DNA of 64,000 bases, from contig NZ_QXFL01000001.1 in NCBI RefSeq assembly GCF_003584125.1, forward strand, positions 661,612 to 725,611, written 5' to 3'. Below are positions 23,145 to 31,595 of this stretch, piece by piece. The notes below the pieces were generated by a model, which had not been told where the DNA came from, made no database searches, and saw only the letters and a program-made list of their open reading frames with translations. How positions within the stretch are numbered: the first letter of the stretch is position 1; the number at the start of each line of letters is the position of its first letter. The position numbers and the translations under genes were made by a program. The DNA is from Aurantiacibacter zhengii (GTDB lineage Bacteria; Pseudomonadota; Alphaproteobacteria; Sphingomonadales; Sphingomonadaceae).

Positions 23145-24563
23145 TTGAGCCAGACCGCCGAACTCATTTCCTATGAACCTGCCACCGGTGCCGAACTGTG
23201 GCGGTCGAAGCACGGTGATGTCGATGAACTGGTGGACCGCGCACGGCGCGCGTGGCCGGCGTGGGCGTCCGAACCGCTGTCACGGCGCATCGAACTGGTG
23301 CGCCGCTTCGCGATCCAGGTGGAAAAGGATCAGGAAGCCTTTGCCGAACTGATCGCCCGCGAGACGGGCAAGCCGATCTGGGAAGCCCGCACGGAAGTCG
23401 CGGCAGTCATCGGCAAGGTCGATATCTCGATCCGCGCCTATTCGGAGCGTACCGGGCAGCGCAAGCTGGACAGCGCGCTGCAGGGGTCTGCCGCGCTGCG
23501 GCACAAGCCGCACGGCGTCATGGCGGTGCTGGGCCCTTACAATTTTCCCGCCCACCTTCCCAATGGCCACATCATCCCGGCGCTTATCGCGGGCAATGCC
23601 ATTGTCTTCAAACCATCCGAAAAGACCCCCGCGGTCGGCCAGAAACTGGTTAGCTATTTCGCCAAGGCCGGGATACCGGAGGATCTCGTGCAGTGCCTGA
23701 TCGGCGGCCCCGACGAGGGCAAGGCACTTGTCGCGCACCGGGGCGTGGACGGCGTGCTGTTCACCGGCTCTGCCCAGGTCGGCATTGCCATCAACCGCAA
23801 GCTGGCCACCGATCCGGGCAAGATCGTGGCGCTGGAAATGGGCGGCAACAACCCCATCGTGCTATGGGATACGCCCAAGATGGAAGATGCGGCTGCGCTG
23901 ATCATCCAGTCCGCTTTCACCACCGCCGGACAGCGCTGCACCGCAGGTCGCCGCCTGATCGTGAAGAGTTCCATGTATGATGAGGCGGTGAGCGCGGTAA
24001 AAACGCTAGCCAATCGCATTATCGTGGACGAACCCTTTGCCGAACCGCAACCGTTCATGGGCTGCGTGATCGACAACAACACGGCAGACCAGCTTACCGA
24101 AAGCTTCCTCTACCTGCTTTCGAACGGCGGGAAGGCCGTCAGCCACATGCGCCGCCCGGTGGACGACAGGCCGTTCCTCTCCCCCGCCATCATCGATGTG
24201 ACAGGCATGAAGGAACGCCCCGACGTGGAACTGTTCGGGCCGCTGTTGCAGGTCGTCAAAGTGGACGACTTCGACGAGGCGATCGCGGAGGCGAACAACA
24301 CTCGCTTCGGCCTTTCGGCGTCGCTGATCGGCGGTGAGCCGCAGCAGTATAACCGCTTCTGGGCAAATATCCGGGCCGGCATCGTCAACTGGAACCGCCC
24401 GACCAATGGTGCATCCAGCGCCGCGCCATTCGGCGGTATCGGCTTTTCGGGCAACCATCGCCCGGCGGCCTACTACGCAGCCGATTATTGCGCCTACCCG
24501 GTCACCAGCACCGAAGTGGATCAACCGCGGGCCAGCGTGGGCGTGGGCTTCCGCGAAGCCTGA
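23145..24563 (+). CDS. astD: N-succinylglutamate 5-semialdehyde dehydrogenase AstD
   Basis: 472 residues of the aldehyde dehydrogenase superfamily. The catalytic Cys lies in TTAGQRCTAGRR, the general base Glu in ALEMGGNNP and the NAD-binding region in GPYNFPAHLPNGHI and FTGSAQVG. HLPNGHI and the overall length match AstD, the fourth step of arginine degradation by the arginine succinyltransferase pathway. Other ast genes are absent from the window, so the specific name is by resemblance and the pathway context is not confirmed here. The start is TTG 23145 with AAAGG upstream. Followed by hairpins at 24585-24618 and 24696-24717. Confidence 0.88.
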   Translation: MSQTAELISYEPATGAELWRSKHGDVDELVDRARRAWPAWASEPLSRRIELVRRFAIQVEKDQEAFAELIARETGKPIWEARTEVAAVIGKVDISIRAYSERTGQRKLDSALQGSAALRHKPHGVMAVLGPYNFPAHLPNGHIIPALIAGNAIVFKPSEKTPAVGQKLVSYFAKAGIPEDLVQCLIGGPDEGKALVAHRGVDGVLFTGSAQVGIAINRKLATDPGKIVALEMGGNNPIVLWDTPKMEDAAALIIQSAFTTAGQRCTAGRRLIVKSSMYDEAVSAVKTLANRIIVDEPFAEPQPFMGCVIDNNTADQLTESFLYLLSNGGKAVSHMRRPVDDRPFLSPAIIDVTGMKERPDVELFGPLLQVVKVDDFDEAIAEANNTRFGLSASLIGGEPQQYNRFWANIRAGIVNWNRPTNGASSAAPFGGIGFSGNHRPAAYYAADYCAYPVTSTEVDQPRASVGVGFREA

Positions 24564-24584
24564 GGCACATACGGCCCATACTTT

Positions 24585-24618
24585 CAGGGCGCCCGGACCC
24601 GAAGATCCGAGCGCCCTG
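24585..24618 (+). other. GC-rich hairpin after astD, terminator-like
   Basis: CAGGGCGC plus CGGA on the left pairs with TCCG plus GCGCCCTG on the right, about 12 base pairs with one internal mismatch. There is no T-run after it, so it is more likely a transcript-end stabiliser or part of a larger structure than a full intrinsic terminator. Confidence 0.4.
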
Positions 24619-24695
24619 GCGCGACCCCCCTAAAAACACGACCCGAAGGGCCGCGCTACGATTGCTGCCCAACAGGGGAAGGCAGCATCGATCTC

Positions 24696-24717
24696 ATTGT
24701 TTGTAAAAACAATTTTT
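24696..24717 (+). terminator. AT-rich intrinsic terminator
   Basis: ATTGTTT (24696-24702) and AAACAAT (24707-24713) form a 7-bp stem with a GTAA loop, followed directly by TTTT. Its low GC stands out against the surroundings. It could end the astD transcript or a small RNA. Confidence 0.5.
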
Positions 24718-24854
24718 CGTTATAGGGACGCGTCAATACCGCCCTTCAGCTTAATATCAAGCAACGTATGAATTTTGCGCCGCTGGATTGTTTTCCGCAA
24801 TTTGAGGCGATCAAAGACGTGGCGTCCTGCCCTTTCCGGCCCTAGGGAGCCGCG

Positions 24855-25778
24855 ATGGCAGAACAGCATACCAGCCAGCGGCGCGCCCTGATTCTCGCGT
24901 TATGCACCCATGCCATCTGGGGATCGATGCCGGTCTACCTGCTGCTGGTGAAAGACGTGCCGGCGCTGGAATACGTTGCCTGGCGCACTGTATTCACGCT
25001 GCCGATCTGCCTGTTCTTCATCATCCGATCGGGAATGCTGGCGGACCTTTACCGCACGCTGTCGACCCCGCGCGTCATGCGCACGCTGGCAGCCAGTTCG
25101 GCGCTTATTGCGGTCAACTGGTTCACCTATGTCTGGGCGATCCAGAACGAGCAGGTCTACGCGGCGAGCCTGGGATACTACATCTTGCCACTGGTCATGA
25201 TGCTGCTGGGATTCGTGCTGCTCAAGGAGCGCCTGAGCCGCCCGCAGACCGGCGCGGTAGTCCTCGCAGGGATCGGCGTAACTGCACTGCTGGGCGGCGC
25301 ACTGACCACCCTTTGGGTAAGCCTGACGGTCGCCACCACCTTCGGTGTCTACGGCCTTCTGCGCAAGACGGTGGCAGCAGGTCCGCTGCTGGGGCTGACC
25401 TGCGAAACGATCATCCTGCTGCCATTCATGGCCGCATTCCTCGCATGGACCGAGTTCAGCGGCGGCGGTGTGGCGCTGGGGCGCGACACGCTGGAAACGC
25501 TGGCCATCATGTTCGGCGGCGTGATGACGGCGGTCCCACTGCTGCTATTCGCGACCGCTGCACGCGCCCTGCCCTACACCACGGTCGGCTTCCTGCAGTT
25601 CATCTCTCCGACCATTATCTTCATCCTAGGGATCACGCTGTTCCAGCAGCAGATGAAGCCGGCACAGCTGGTCTGTTTCGTGCTGATCTGGGCCGCGGTA
25701 GCGCTGTTCAGTTGGGACATGCTGCGGGGCGCACGCCGTTCGCGCCGCGCAAGGATGGCCCGCGGCGTCACGCCCTGA
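24855..25778 (+). CDS. rarD: EamA-family transporter RarD
   Basis: 307 residues with ten predicted membrane spans in two EamA repeats. The beginning (ALILALCTHAIWGSMPVYLLL and LEYVAWRTVF) and the internal NWFTYVWAI, ASLGYYILPLV are typical of RarD, a permease of the drug/metabolite superfamily named from a chloramphenicol-sensitivity phenotype. The transported compound is unknown. AGGGAG precedes the ATG. A highly basic C-terminal tail (RGARRSRRARMARG) faces the cytoplasm. It converges with pyrC, the stop codons being adjacent. Confidence 0.87.
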   Translation: MAEQHTSQRRALILALCTHAIWGSMPVYLLLVKDVPALEYVAWRTVFTLPICLFFIIRSGMLADLYRTLSTPRVMRTLAASSALIAVNWFTYVWAIQNEQVYAASLGYYILPLVMMLLGFVLLKERLSRPQTGAVVLAGIGVTALLGGALTTLWVSLTVATTFGVYGLLRKTVAAGPLLGLTCETIILLPFMAAFLAWTEFSGGGVALGRDTLETLAIMFGGVMTAVPLLLFATAARALPYTTVGFLQFISPTIIFILGITLFQQQMKPAQLVCFVLIWAAVALFSWDMLRGARRSRRARMARGVTP

Positions 25779-26816
25779 TCAAGCGACGAAGCGCCAGCGC
25801 AGGGTCTCTCCGGCATGGAACGGGACAAGCTGGGTATCGTCTGCCTCGACCGCTTCAGGAACGTCGCAATCCGCGCGTTCCAGCGTCACTCGTCCTTCGT
25901 TTAGCGGGAGGCCGTAAAAGGCCGGTCCATGTTCGGATGCGAAACCTTCGAAAGCGTCGATGGCATTTTCTTCTTCGAACACCGCGAGATAGCTCTCCAG
26001 CGCGAAGGGGGCATTGAAGATGCCCGCACAGCCACAGGCGCTTTCCTTGGCCTCGCGCGCGTGGGGCGCGCTGTCGGTGCCGAGAAAGAACTTCGCGCTG
26101 CCCGATGTGGCTGCACGGCGCAGCGCCAGCCGGTGCTTCTCGCGCTTGGCGACCGGTAGGCAGTACGCGTGCGGCCGCATGCCGCCCACCAGCATGGCAT
26201 TGCGATTGATGTGCAGGTGCTGCGGCGTGATGGTGGCCGCCACGTTTGCGCCAGCGCTTTCCACGAACTGCACGCCCTCTTCGCTGGTCAGGTGCTCGAA
26301 CACCACTTTCAGCTGCGGCAGATCGTTCAGCAGCGGCGCCAGCACGCGCTCGATGAAAACCGCCTCCCGGTCGAAGATATCGATGTCGGCATGGGTCACT
26401 TCGCCGTGAACGCACAGCACCATGCCGATCTCGGCCATCGTTTCCAGCACGTCACGGATATTTCCGATGTCGGTCACCCCGCTGTCGGAGTTGGTTGTCG
26501 CGCCAGCCGGGTACAGCTTGCAGGCCGTGAACACTCCCGCCTCGAACCCGCGACGCACCTCTTCGGGATCGGTGTTGTTGGTGAGGTAGCAGGTCATCAG
26601 CGGGGTGAAGTCCGCTTCCCCGGGCAATGCGGCAACGATCCGGTCGCGATAGGCCTCGGCCGCTGCAACGGTGGTTACTGGCGGGGAAAGGTTCGGCATC
26701 ACGATGGCGCGGGCGAACTGGCGGGCGGTATGGCCCACCACGGCTTCCAGCATGGCGCCATCGCGCAGGTGAACATGCCAGTCATCCGGGCGGCGGATCG
26801 TCAGGGAATCGGTCAT
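25779..26816 (-). CDS. pyrC: Dihydroorotase PyrC (class II)
   Basis: 345 residues. The enzyme closes carbamoyl-aspartate to dihydroorotate in pyrimidine synthesis. Zinc ligands and active-site blocks are seen as DWHVHLRDG (residues 11-19), [15 protein letters not shown] with the carbamylated Lys, VHGEVT, VFEHLT and LGTDSAPH. The start ATG 26816 ([13 protein letters not shown]) fits the family; the frame continues upstream to 26936 only through the patatin gene's 3' part. It follows the patatin gene by 10 bases on the same strand and probably shares its transcript. Confidence 0.95.
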   Translation of the reverse strand: MTDSLTIRRPDDWHVHLRDGAMLEAVVGHTARQFARAIVMPNLSPPVTTVAAAEAYRDRIVAALPGEADFTPLMTCYLTNNTDPEEVRRGFEAGVFTACKLYPAGATTNSDSGVTDIGNIRDVLETMAEIGMVLCVHGEVTHADIDIFDREAVFIERVLAPLLNDLPQLKVVFEHLTSEEGVQFVESAGANVAATITPQHLHINRNAMLVGGMRPHAYCLPVAKREKHRLALRRAATSGSAKFFLGTDSAPHAREAKESACGCAGIFNAPFALESYLAVFEEENAIDAFEGFASEHGPAFYGLPLNEGRVTLERADCDVPEAVEADDTQLVPFHAGETLRWRFVA

Positions 26817-26826
26817 GCCAGCCGCC

Positions 26827-27651
26827 TTAATCGCCTGCAGACTGCTTCGCCAGCCATGCCGTGCCGTCGCATACACCCTGATCCCAGGTTCGGGTGACCT
26901 TGCTGGCATCGGAGAAGTCGATCTTGTCGGCGGCAACTTCGCAGCTGGGCATTACGTAGGTCCTGCCGGGCTCCTCCGGGCAATGGCGATAGCGCGACGT
27001 GAGCAGCACCAGCGTTTCGCCCTCGCTTTCCAGCGGCAGCGGCGCCTTGTCCAGCATCCCCCCATCAAGCACACGGCAATCCTGCCATTGGGGCACATCG
27101 AAAACAGGGGGGATCGTCGCGGCGGCGCAGATCAGATCGACCAGCTTGCCATCGCGCGCCGCCTGTCGACCGTCGACGCGTACTTCCTCGAGCCCGGCGG
27201 CCCGTGGCCAGACAAGGTGCGGGGTAGAGCGGACGGACTGGTCCAGCTTGTAAATCAGGCCATAGAAAATGGCCGAAAGGTGCGGTGTGAACTGTTCGGG
27301 AGGTACGCTGAGCGCCACCTCGTATTCCGGCCCATCCGCGACTCTCTCGATCGCCTCCCTGTCCAGGGTCACATCCACCACCTCGCGATAGATCTCCTGA
27401 TGAGGGGTGAAATTGGATTTGCCTGCCGCGACATTCGAATCGTTGACGGAGAACGCTTCCTCCATCACCGCCAGCAAGTCATCCTCCCGCCCGGCTATCC
27501 AGCAGGCCGCACTCAGGGCACCGCCCGAAACGCTGCTGATGCGCTCTGGCCGCAATCGTTCGAAATCGCCCACCTTGCTGAGGAAACCGCCGTGCCAGAA
27601 GCACCGGATGCCTCCGCCGGAGAAAACGACCTGATCGTATGTGCGCGCCAT
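26827..27651 (-). CDS. Patatin-like phospholipase
   Basis: 274 residues. The oxyanion glycines appear in [14 protein letters not shown], the nucleophile Ser in [12 protein letters not shown] and the catalytic Asp in [13 protein letters not shown] (D-G-G). The nucleophile elbow reads S-V-S-G-G rather than the usual G-x-S-x-G, a small departure. There is no signal peptide. Such proteins are lipid acyl hydrolases, sometimes secreted effectors; nothing nearby points to export. ATG 27651 ([10 protein letters not shown]) is the start; it diverges from ygfZ at 27690 with only 38 bases between starts, so promoters must overlap. Confidence 0.86.
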   Translation of the reverse strand: MARTYDQVVFSGGGIRCFWHGGFLSKVGDFERLRPERISSVSGGALSAACWIAGREDDLLAVMEEAFSVNDSNVAAGKSNFTPHQEIYREVVDVTLDREAIERVADGPEYEVALSVPPEQFTPHLSAIFYGLIYKLDQSVRSTPHLVWPRAAGLEEVRVDGRQAARDGKLVDLICAAATIPPVFDVPQWQDCRVLDGGMLDKAPLPLESEGETLVLLTSRYRHCPEEPGRTYVMPSCEVAADKIDFSDASKVTRTWDQGVCDGTAWLAKQSAGD

Positions 27652-27689
27652 TGCATTGCCTATCGCGGAGCCGGGCCTATCTGTCACCC

Positions 27690-28427
27690 ATGAGTTCGAC
27701 CCGCCTGACCCGCCGCGCCCTCGTGCGCGTATCCGCCACCGACGAAGCGGAAGACCCCGCTGCCTTCCTGCAGGGATTGCTGACGAACGACGTGAAGGGC
27801 GAGCTTCCGGTCTATGCCGCGCTGCTGACCGCACAGGGCAAGACCATGTTCGACATGATCGTCTGGCGCGATGGCGCGGACATCCTGCTCGATTGCGAGG
27901 CCGAGGTTGCCGAAGATTTGGCGAAACGCCTCTCCCTTTATCGCCTGCGGCGCAAGCTGGCGATCGGTGTGGAAGACACCCTGGCAGTGCACTGGCAGGA
28001 AGCACCGCGCGACGGCGCATCGCTGGATCCACGCCTCCCCGCGCTGGGCTACCGCTGGCTGGCCCCGGCGGACGAGACCGAAAGCGGAGCGGACGAGGCA
28101 TGGCGCGCTGTACGGCTTGCTCACGGCATGCCGGAAGGCGCGCGGGAACTGGGAGACATTCTGTGGCTGGAGACCAACGCCGTCGAACTGAACGGCGTCA
28201 GCTTCAACAAGGGGTGTTACATCGGGCAGGAAAACACCGCACGGATGAACTGGCGACAGAAAGTCAACCGCCGCCTCGTGGTCGTGCCGCTCGAACGCTC
28301 CGAGGAAAAGCGGCGCAAGGCGCTGCACGAAGACCTCGGCCTCGCCGTCGATCACCTGCGTGTCGCAGATATCCCGAGCGACCTTGTGCCCTCATGGCTC
28401 GACCTAGGGGAAAGCGGCGAGGCCTAG
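27690..28427 (+). CDS. ygfZ: Folate-binding protein YgfZ/CAF17-like
   Basis: 245 residues. The family helps assemble or repair Fe-S clusters in certain enzymes, using tetrahydrofolate. The signature KGCYIGQENTAR (Cys of K-G-C-x-x-G-Q-E) is near residue 175, and the GcvT-like N-terminus reads LQGLLTNDVKG. The C-terminal beta domain after the signature is short and ends in a charged, Leu/Asp-rich tail rather than the usual longer OB-like part, so it is a compact version. Its stop shares CTAG (28424-28427) with the TetR gene on the other strand. Confidence 0.88.
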   Translation: MSSTRLTRRALVRVSATDEAEDPAAFLQGLLTNDVKGELPVYAALLTAQGKTMFDMIVWRDGADILLDCEAEVAEDLAKRLSLYRLRRKLAIGVEDTLAVHWQEAPRDGASLDPRLPALGYRWLAPADETESGADEAWRAVRLAHGMPEGARELGDILWLETNAVELNGVSFNKGCYIGQENTARMNWRQKVNRRLVVVPLERSEEKRRKALHEDLGLAVDHLRVADIPSDLVPSWLDLGESGEA

Positions 28428-29020
28428 ACGTCGACCCCGTTCCTTTCGAACGCGGCTATCATCATCGATTCGGCGCGGTCACGTGCGGTCGTGCGCTCTA
28501 CCCCAAGGGAATCTGCCAGTTGCTCTCCCAACAAGGCATCCCCCAATGCCAGCAGCACGAGCGAGAAAGTGGTTTCGTGCATCGAGCGTTCGGAACCGTG
28601 GGCGACCTCTTCAGGATGCAGGTCGTCCACCAGCGCGTGAATGGTGTCGATGATGGGATTTAGCGCATCCTCGTTACCCGATGCGAGCATCCAGCTGGCC
28701 AGCGCGCCGCCACCTTCTCGGCCAAAGGCATCGAAGGTCAGATCCACCACTTCGCGGGGCGAACCGATACCGGCACGGGTGGCGCGCACTGCCTCGCCAA
28801 TCGAGTCGCAGACGGTTTGCGCGAGGTGGCGCGCCAGTTCCTTCTGCAAACCCGAAGCTGAACCGAAGTGGTGCAACAGATTGGCGTGTGTGCGCCCGAT
28901 GCGGCCCGCCACGGCTTTCAGCGTCACGCTTTGCGGACCCGTCTCGATCAGCAGCGCGCGCGCAGCTTCCAGTGCGGCGGCGCGGCTCTCTTCAGGGCTC
29001 AGACGCTTCTTTATTGACAC
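28424..29020 (-). CDS. TetR/AcrR-family transcriptional regulator
   Basis: 198 residues. The N-terminal helix-turn-helix is clear (LKAVAGRIGRTHANLLHHFGS, residues about 34-54), and the C-terminal ligand-binding part is all-helical. The GTG at 29020 (VSIKKRLSPEES) is the likely start; the frame extends to 29083 but would overlap the divergent gene's promoter and start. It probably represses the PF10118 gene transcribed away from it, because a palindrome (29017-29026) lies between that gene's -35 and -10 and includes the regulator's own start codon. The ligand is unknown. Confidence 0.88.
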   Translation of the reverse strand: MSIKKRLSPEESRAAALEAARALLIETGPQSVTLKAVAGRIGRTHANLLHHFGSASGLQKELARHLAQTVCDSIGEAVRATRAGIGSPREVVDLTFDAFGREGGGALASWMLASGNEDALNPIIDTIHALVDDLHPEEVAHGSERSMHETTFSLVLLALGDALLGEQLADSLGVERTTARDRAESMMIAAFERNGVDV

Positions 29021-29041
29021 TAGTGTAAGTTTCCCTAGATT
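29014..29041 (+). promoter_or_regulatory. Promoter with palindromic operator
   Basis: TTGACA (29014-29019) and TAGATT (29036-29041) are 16 bases apart and face the gene at 29074. The perfect palindrome ACACTAGTGT (29017-29026) overlaps the -35 and the spacer, the normal place for a TetR-type repressor site. The GTG start of the TetR gene (29018-29020, minus) lies within it. Confidence 0.65.
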
Positions 29042-29073
29042 GACGACAAGCAATTGTCGAACAGGTACGTGAT

Positions 29074-29925
29074 ATGACTGCACAACCCCACTGGCAAGAA
29101 TCCCCCCGGCAAGGAACCTCGCTCACGGTGAGAGACATGCGTTTCGCCCGCGGGCAGAAGCGGGAACGCGGCACAGATCCGGTCGCATCGGCGTGGTTCG
29201 CCGCGCTGTCTTGCAGTTTCCCGCGTGGAGAGGCGATGTTTATCGAGGCGGTCAAGGCGCACCGCGACGGGGTGCCGCCCCAACTCGCCGCCGAAATCCG
29301 CGATTTCATTCGGCAGGAAGTGAACCACTCGCGCGAACACATCGCCTTCAATCGCGCAATAGAGGATGCCGGATACGACATCACCGAAATCACCGCGCGG
29401 GTGAACAGGCTGGTCGACGATACGCTGGCGACGCCGCCGATCGTGCAGCTTGGCATCACCTGTGCGCTTGAGCATTTCACTGCCATGTTCGCTCACCAGT
29501 TCCTGAAGAACCCCGGTTCGCTGGCCACCGCCGGAATGGGCGATCCGCATCTGTGGCTGTGGCACGCGGTGGAAGAAATCGAGCACAAGGGCGTGGCCTA
29601 CGACACGTGGATTCACGCCACCCGTGACTGGCCAGCGTTCAAGCGCTGGCGGGTGCGTTCGCTGCTGATGGTGCTGGTAACCGTCCGTTTCCTGCGCAAT
29701 CGCTCCAACGACGCACTCGAACTGTTGCGCCAGGACGGTATCGAGGGATGGCGGGCGCGCTGGGGGCTTGTCAGCTACCTGTTTGGCAAGCCGGGCATCC
29801 TGCGCAAGATCTTCCTCAAGTGGCTGGGCTATTTCCGTCCCGGTTTCCATCCGTGGGACCATGATGACCGCCACCTGATCACCCAGTATGACGGCGAAGA
29901 CTCTCTGGCAGAACCCGCAGAGTAA
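29074..29925 (+). CDS. Predicted metal-dependent hydrolase (PF10118)
   Basis: 283 residues, all-helical, of the family annotated as predicted metal-dependent hydrolase (COG3687). Conserved Glu/His pairs that could bind a di-metal centre occur as RQEVNHSREH, CALEHFTAMF and HAVEEIEHKGVAYD, a pattern like ferritin-type di-iron proteins. A hydrophobic stretch near residues 195-210 (LLMVLVTVRFL) may touch membrane. No signal peptide. The divergent TetR regulator and palindromic operator suggest induction by some hydrophobic or xenobiotic compound. The true reaction is unproven for this family. Confidence 0.82.
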   Translation: MTAQPHWQESPRQGTSLTVRDMRFARGQKRERGTDPVASAWFAALSCSFPRGEAMFIEAVKAHRDGVPPQLAAEIRDFIRQEVNHSREHIAFNRAIEDAGYDITEITARVNRLVDDTLATPPIVQLGITCALEHFTAMFAHQFLKNPGSLATAGMGDPHLWLWHAVEEIEHKGVAYDTWIHATRDWPAFKRWRVRSLLMVLVTVRFLRNRSNDALELLRQDGIEGWRARWGLVSYLFGKPGILRKIFLKWLGYFRPGFHPWDHDDRHLITQYDGEDSLAEPAE

Positions 29926-29932
29926 GGCCTGT

Positions 29933-29959
29933 CCTCCCCGTCGCCTGGCGACAGGGAGG
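29933..29959. terminator. Bidirectional hairpin between convergent genes
   Basis: CCTCCCCGTCGCC and GGCGACAGGGAGG pair over 13 positions with one mismatch and a minimal loop. It sits between the stops at 29925 (plus) and 29967 (minus). T-runs are weak on both sides. Confidence 0.55.
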
Positions 29960-29966
29960 AATCTTG

Positions 29967-30512
29967 TCAGGCTGCCTTCTCGTCCGGCATGCTGACCTCC
30001 TCGAAGAGATTGCAGACATACCGCCGTCCCAGAAAAACCTCGCCACCACGCGCAGCGCACGGAGTGGGGCTGACTTCTCCCGTCTCGACAAAGCCGTTCG
30101 CCTTCAGCACTTTGCTGCTGGCGGGATTGTCCAGGAAATGCCCGGCGGTGATCTGCGTAATCCCGAACGCCCGTGCCATCGACATCAGGCCCCGCACTGC
30201 CTCGGTCGCGTAGCCGCGCCGCTGCCACCGGCGGCCGATCCAGTATCCCAGTTCGTGGCCGTTCTCATCGCGCTCCAGCCCGACTTGTCCGATGATCGGA
30301 GCTCCGTGGAGTTCGGGAAGCGTTACCGAGAATTTCATGGCACCTTGCGGAAGCGGGCGACGGCAGAAAGCCTTCGCATCTTCCTCGCCATAGGGCCACG
30401 GCGCGCGCGATAGCATGCTGACGACGCGGAAATCGGCGATACCGCGATGGATTTCACGCCAGTCTTCAGGAAATGTTGGCCGCAAAAACAGCCGCTCGGT
30501 ACGCATGAACAT
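29967..30512 (-). CDS. GNAT-family N-acetyltransferase (RimJ-like)
   Basis: 181 residues. The GNAT fold is shown by RTERLFLRPTFPEDW at the start, the beta-bulge strand ELGYWIGRRWQRRGYATEAV with the acetyl-CoA loop (RRGYATEA), and the C-terminal NPASSKVLKANGFVETG. This pattern is closest to the RimJ/RimL group that acetylates ribosomal protein N-termini, but many relatives modify other amines. ATG 30512 is used because GGGGAG lies 7 bases upstream; ATG at 30506 is also in frame. No co-transcribed partner is evident. Confidence 0.85.
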   Translation of the reverse strand: MFMRTERLFLRPTFPEDWREIHRGIADFRVVSMLSRAPWPYGEEDAKAFCRRPLPQGAMKFSVTLPELHGAPIIGQVGLERDENGHELGYWIGRRWQRRGYATEAVRGLMSMARAFGITQITAGHFLDNPASSKVLKANGFVETGEVSPTPCAARGGEVFLGRRYVCNLFEEVSMPDEKAA

Positions 30513-30618
30513 TGGTATTCTCCCCATTACCGAGTGCCCGCCTCCAGTGGGCCACCGGTGTTTCAAATTCGGGTCTGACCGCGAGTCGGATCAGGCCAGT
30601 GAGGAAGGAGAATCAAAA

Positions 30619-30645
30619 AAGGAGACGGGGCGGCCCCATCTCCTT
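30619..30645 (-). terminator. Second terminator of rplU-rpmA
   Basis: On the minus strand AAGGAGATGGGG and CCCCGTCTCCTT form a 12-bp stem (one wobble) with a CCG loop, followed by a run of T (complement of A at 30615-30620). It backs up the hairpin at 30673-30702. Confidence 0.85.
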
Positions 30646-30672
30646 CCGATTTTTCGAGTCCTGTGCGGCTCG

Positions 30673-30702
30673 AAAAGGGCCATCCCGGTGGATGACCCTT
30701 TT
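30673..30702 (-). terminator. First terminator of rplU-rpmA
   Basis: On the minus strand AAAAGGGTCATCC and GGATGGCCCTTTT pair over 13 positions around an ACCG loop. It lies 15 bases after the rpmA stop. Tandem terminators after ribosomal protein genes are common. Confidence 0.85.
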
Positions 30703-30716
30703 AGCGAATCATCCGG

Positions 30717-30986
30717 TTATTCGGCGGCTTCCGCCATCGCGTCTACCGATACGTATTTGCGGCCAAGCTTGCCGTCGTGGAAACGGACCTTGCCCGCTTC
30801 GAGAGCGAACAGCGTGTGATCCTTGCCCATGCCGACGTTGACGCCAGGATAGAACTTCGTACCGCGCTGACGCACGATAATGTTGCCCGGAATCACTTCC
30901 TGGCTGCCGAACTTCTTCACACCAAGGCGACGACCTGCTGAGTCGCGACCGTTACGCGATGAACCGCCTGCTTTTTTATGTGCCAT
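30717..30986 (-). CDS. rpmA: 50S ribosomal protein L27
   Basis: 89 residues. The start [16 protein letters not shown] and the block [25 protein letters not shown] are characteristic of L27, whose N-terminus reaches the peptidyl-transferase centre. There is no cleavable N-terminal extension of the Firmicutes kind. It begins 12 bases after the rplU stop in the standard rplU-rpmA operon and is followed by two tandem terminators. Confidence 0.98.
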   Translation of the reverse strand: MAHKKAGGSSRNGRDSAGRRLGVKKFGSQEVIPGNIIVRQRGTKFYPGVNVGMGKDHTLFALEAGKVRFHDGKLGRKYVSVDAMAEAAE

Positions 30987-30998
30987 GGTTCCGGATCC

Positions 30999-31517
30999 TT
31001 ACTTTTCGTCGGCCGACTTGTCGGCGCTCTTCTTGGTTGCCGCAGCCTTCTTAGGCGCAGCCTTCTTTGCAGCCGGCTTCTTGTCGGCGGCAGCTTCCTT
31101 CTTCGGAGTCGCCTTCTTCGCCGGAGCCTTGGTTTCGGTCGCCTTGGCTTCTTCCGCGGAGGCTTCAGCCCTCGGGGCTTCTTCCTTCTTGGCGGCAGCC
31201 TTCTTGGGCGCGGACTTGCCTTCACCGACGGCAGTGATGCGCAGCAAGGTCATCTGCTGGCGGTGGCCGTTCTTGCGACGGTAGTTGTGACGACGACGCT
31301 TCTTGAAAACCGTCACCTTCTCGGACTTGGCCTGGGCGATCACTTCCGCCGAAACCGTAACCTTCGAAGCGTCGGCCAGGTCGGCACCTTCGCCGGCCAG
31401 CAGAACATCGTCCAGCACAATCGTTTCGCCAGCGTCACCCGCCAGCTTCTCGACTGCGATCTTGTCTCCTTCGGCGACGCGATACTGCTTGCCGCCCGTG
31501 CGCACTACTGCGAACAT
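30999..31517 (-). CDS. rplU: 50S ribosomal protein L21 with long Lys/Ala-rich tail
   Basis: 172 residues from ATG 31517; a TTG three codons upstream (31526) is less likely. Residues 1-100 are a normal L21 ([40 protein letters not shown]). After [10 protein letters not shown] come about 70 residues made almost only of Lys, Ala, Glu, Pro and Thr, resembling histone H1 tails. Bacterial L21 is usually about 100-105 residues, so the tail is an extension; similar tails occur in related alphaproteobacteria. The leader upstream contains an apparent promoter and a hairpin with a T-run (31596-31660). Confidence 0.96.
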   Translation of the reverse strand: MFAVVRTGGKQYRVAEGDKIAVEKLAGDAGETIVLDDVLLAGEGADLADASKVTVSAEVIAQAKSEKVTVFKKRRRHNYRRKNGHRQQMTLLRITAVGEGKSAPKKAAAKKEEAPRAEASAEEAKATETKAPAKKATPKKEAAADKKPAAKKAAPKKAAATKKSADKSADEK

Positions 31518-31595
31518 GGTGCTCAAATCCGTTTATCTGGTGTCTTCTGCCGCATCCCGACCCGAGTGAATCCCGGACCATTTCTCGGCAATGAC

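Larger units (their letters stand above)
24564..24854. other. Structured noncoding gap
   Basis: No gene is visible. The first part carries a GC-rich hairpin (24585-24618) and a second one about 24658-24690 (TGCTGCC pairing with GGCAGCA); an AT-rich hairpin with a T-run follows at 24696-24717. The remainder to 24854 is AT-richer and holds the rarD leader, with AGGGAG before ATG 24855. It could be a long 3' region of astD or encode a small RNA; nothing decides between them. Confidence 0.4.
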
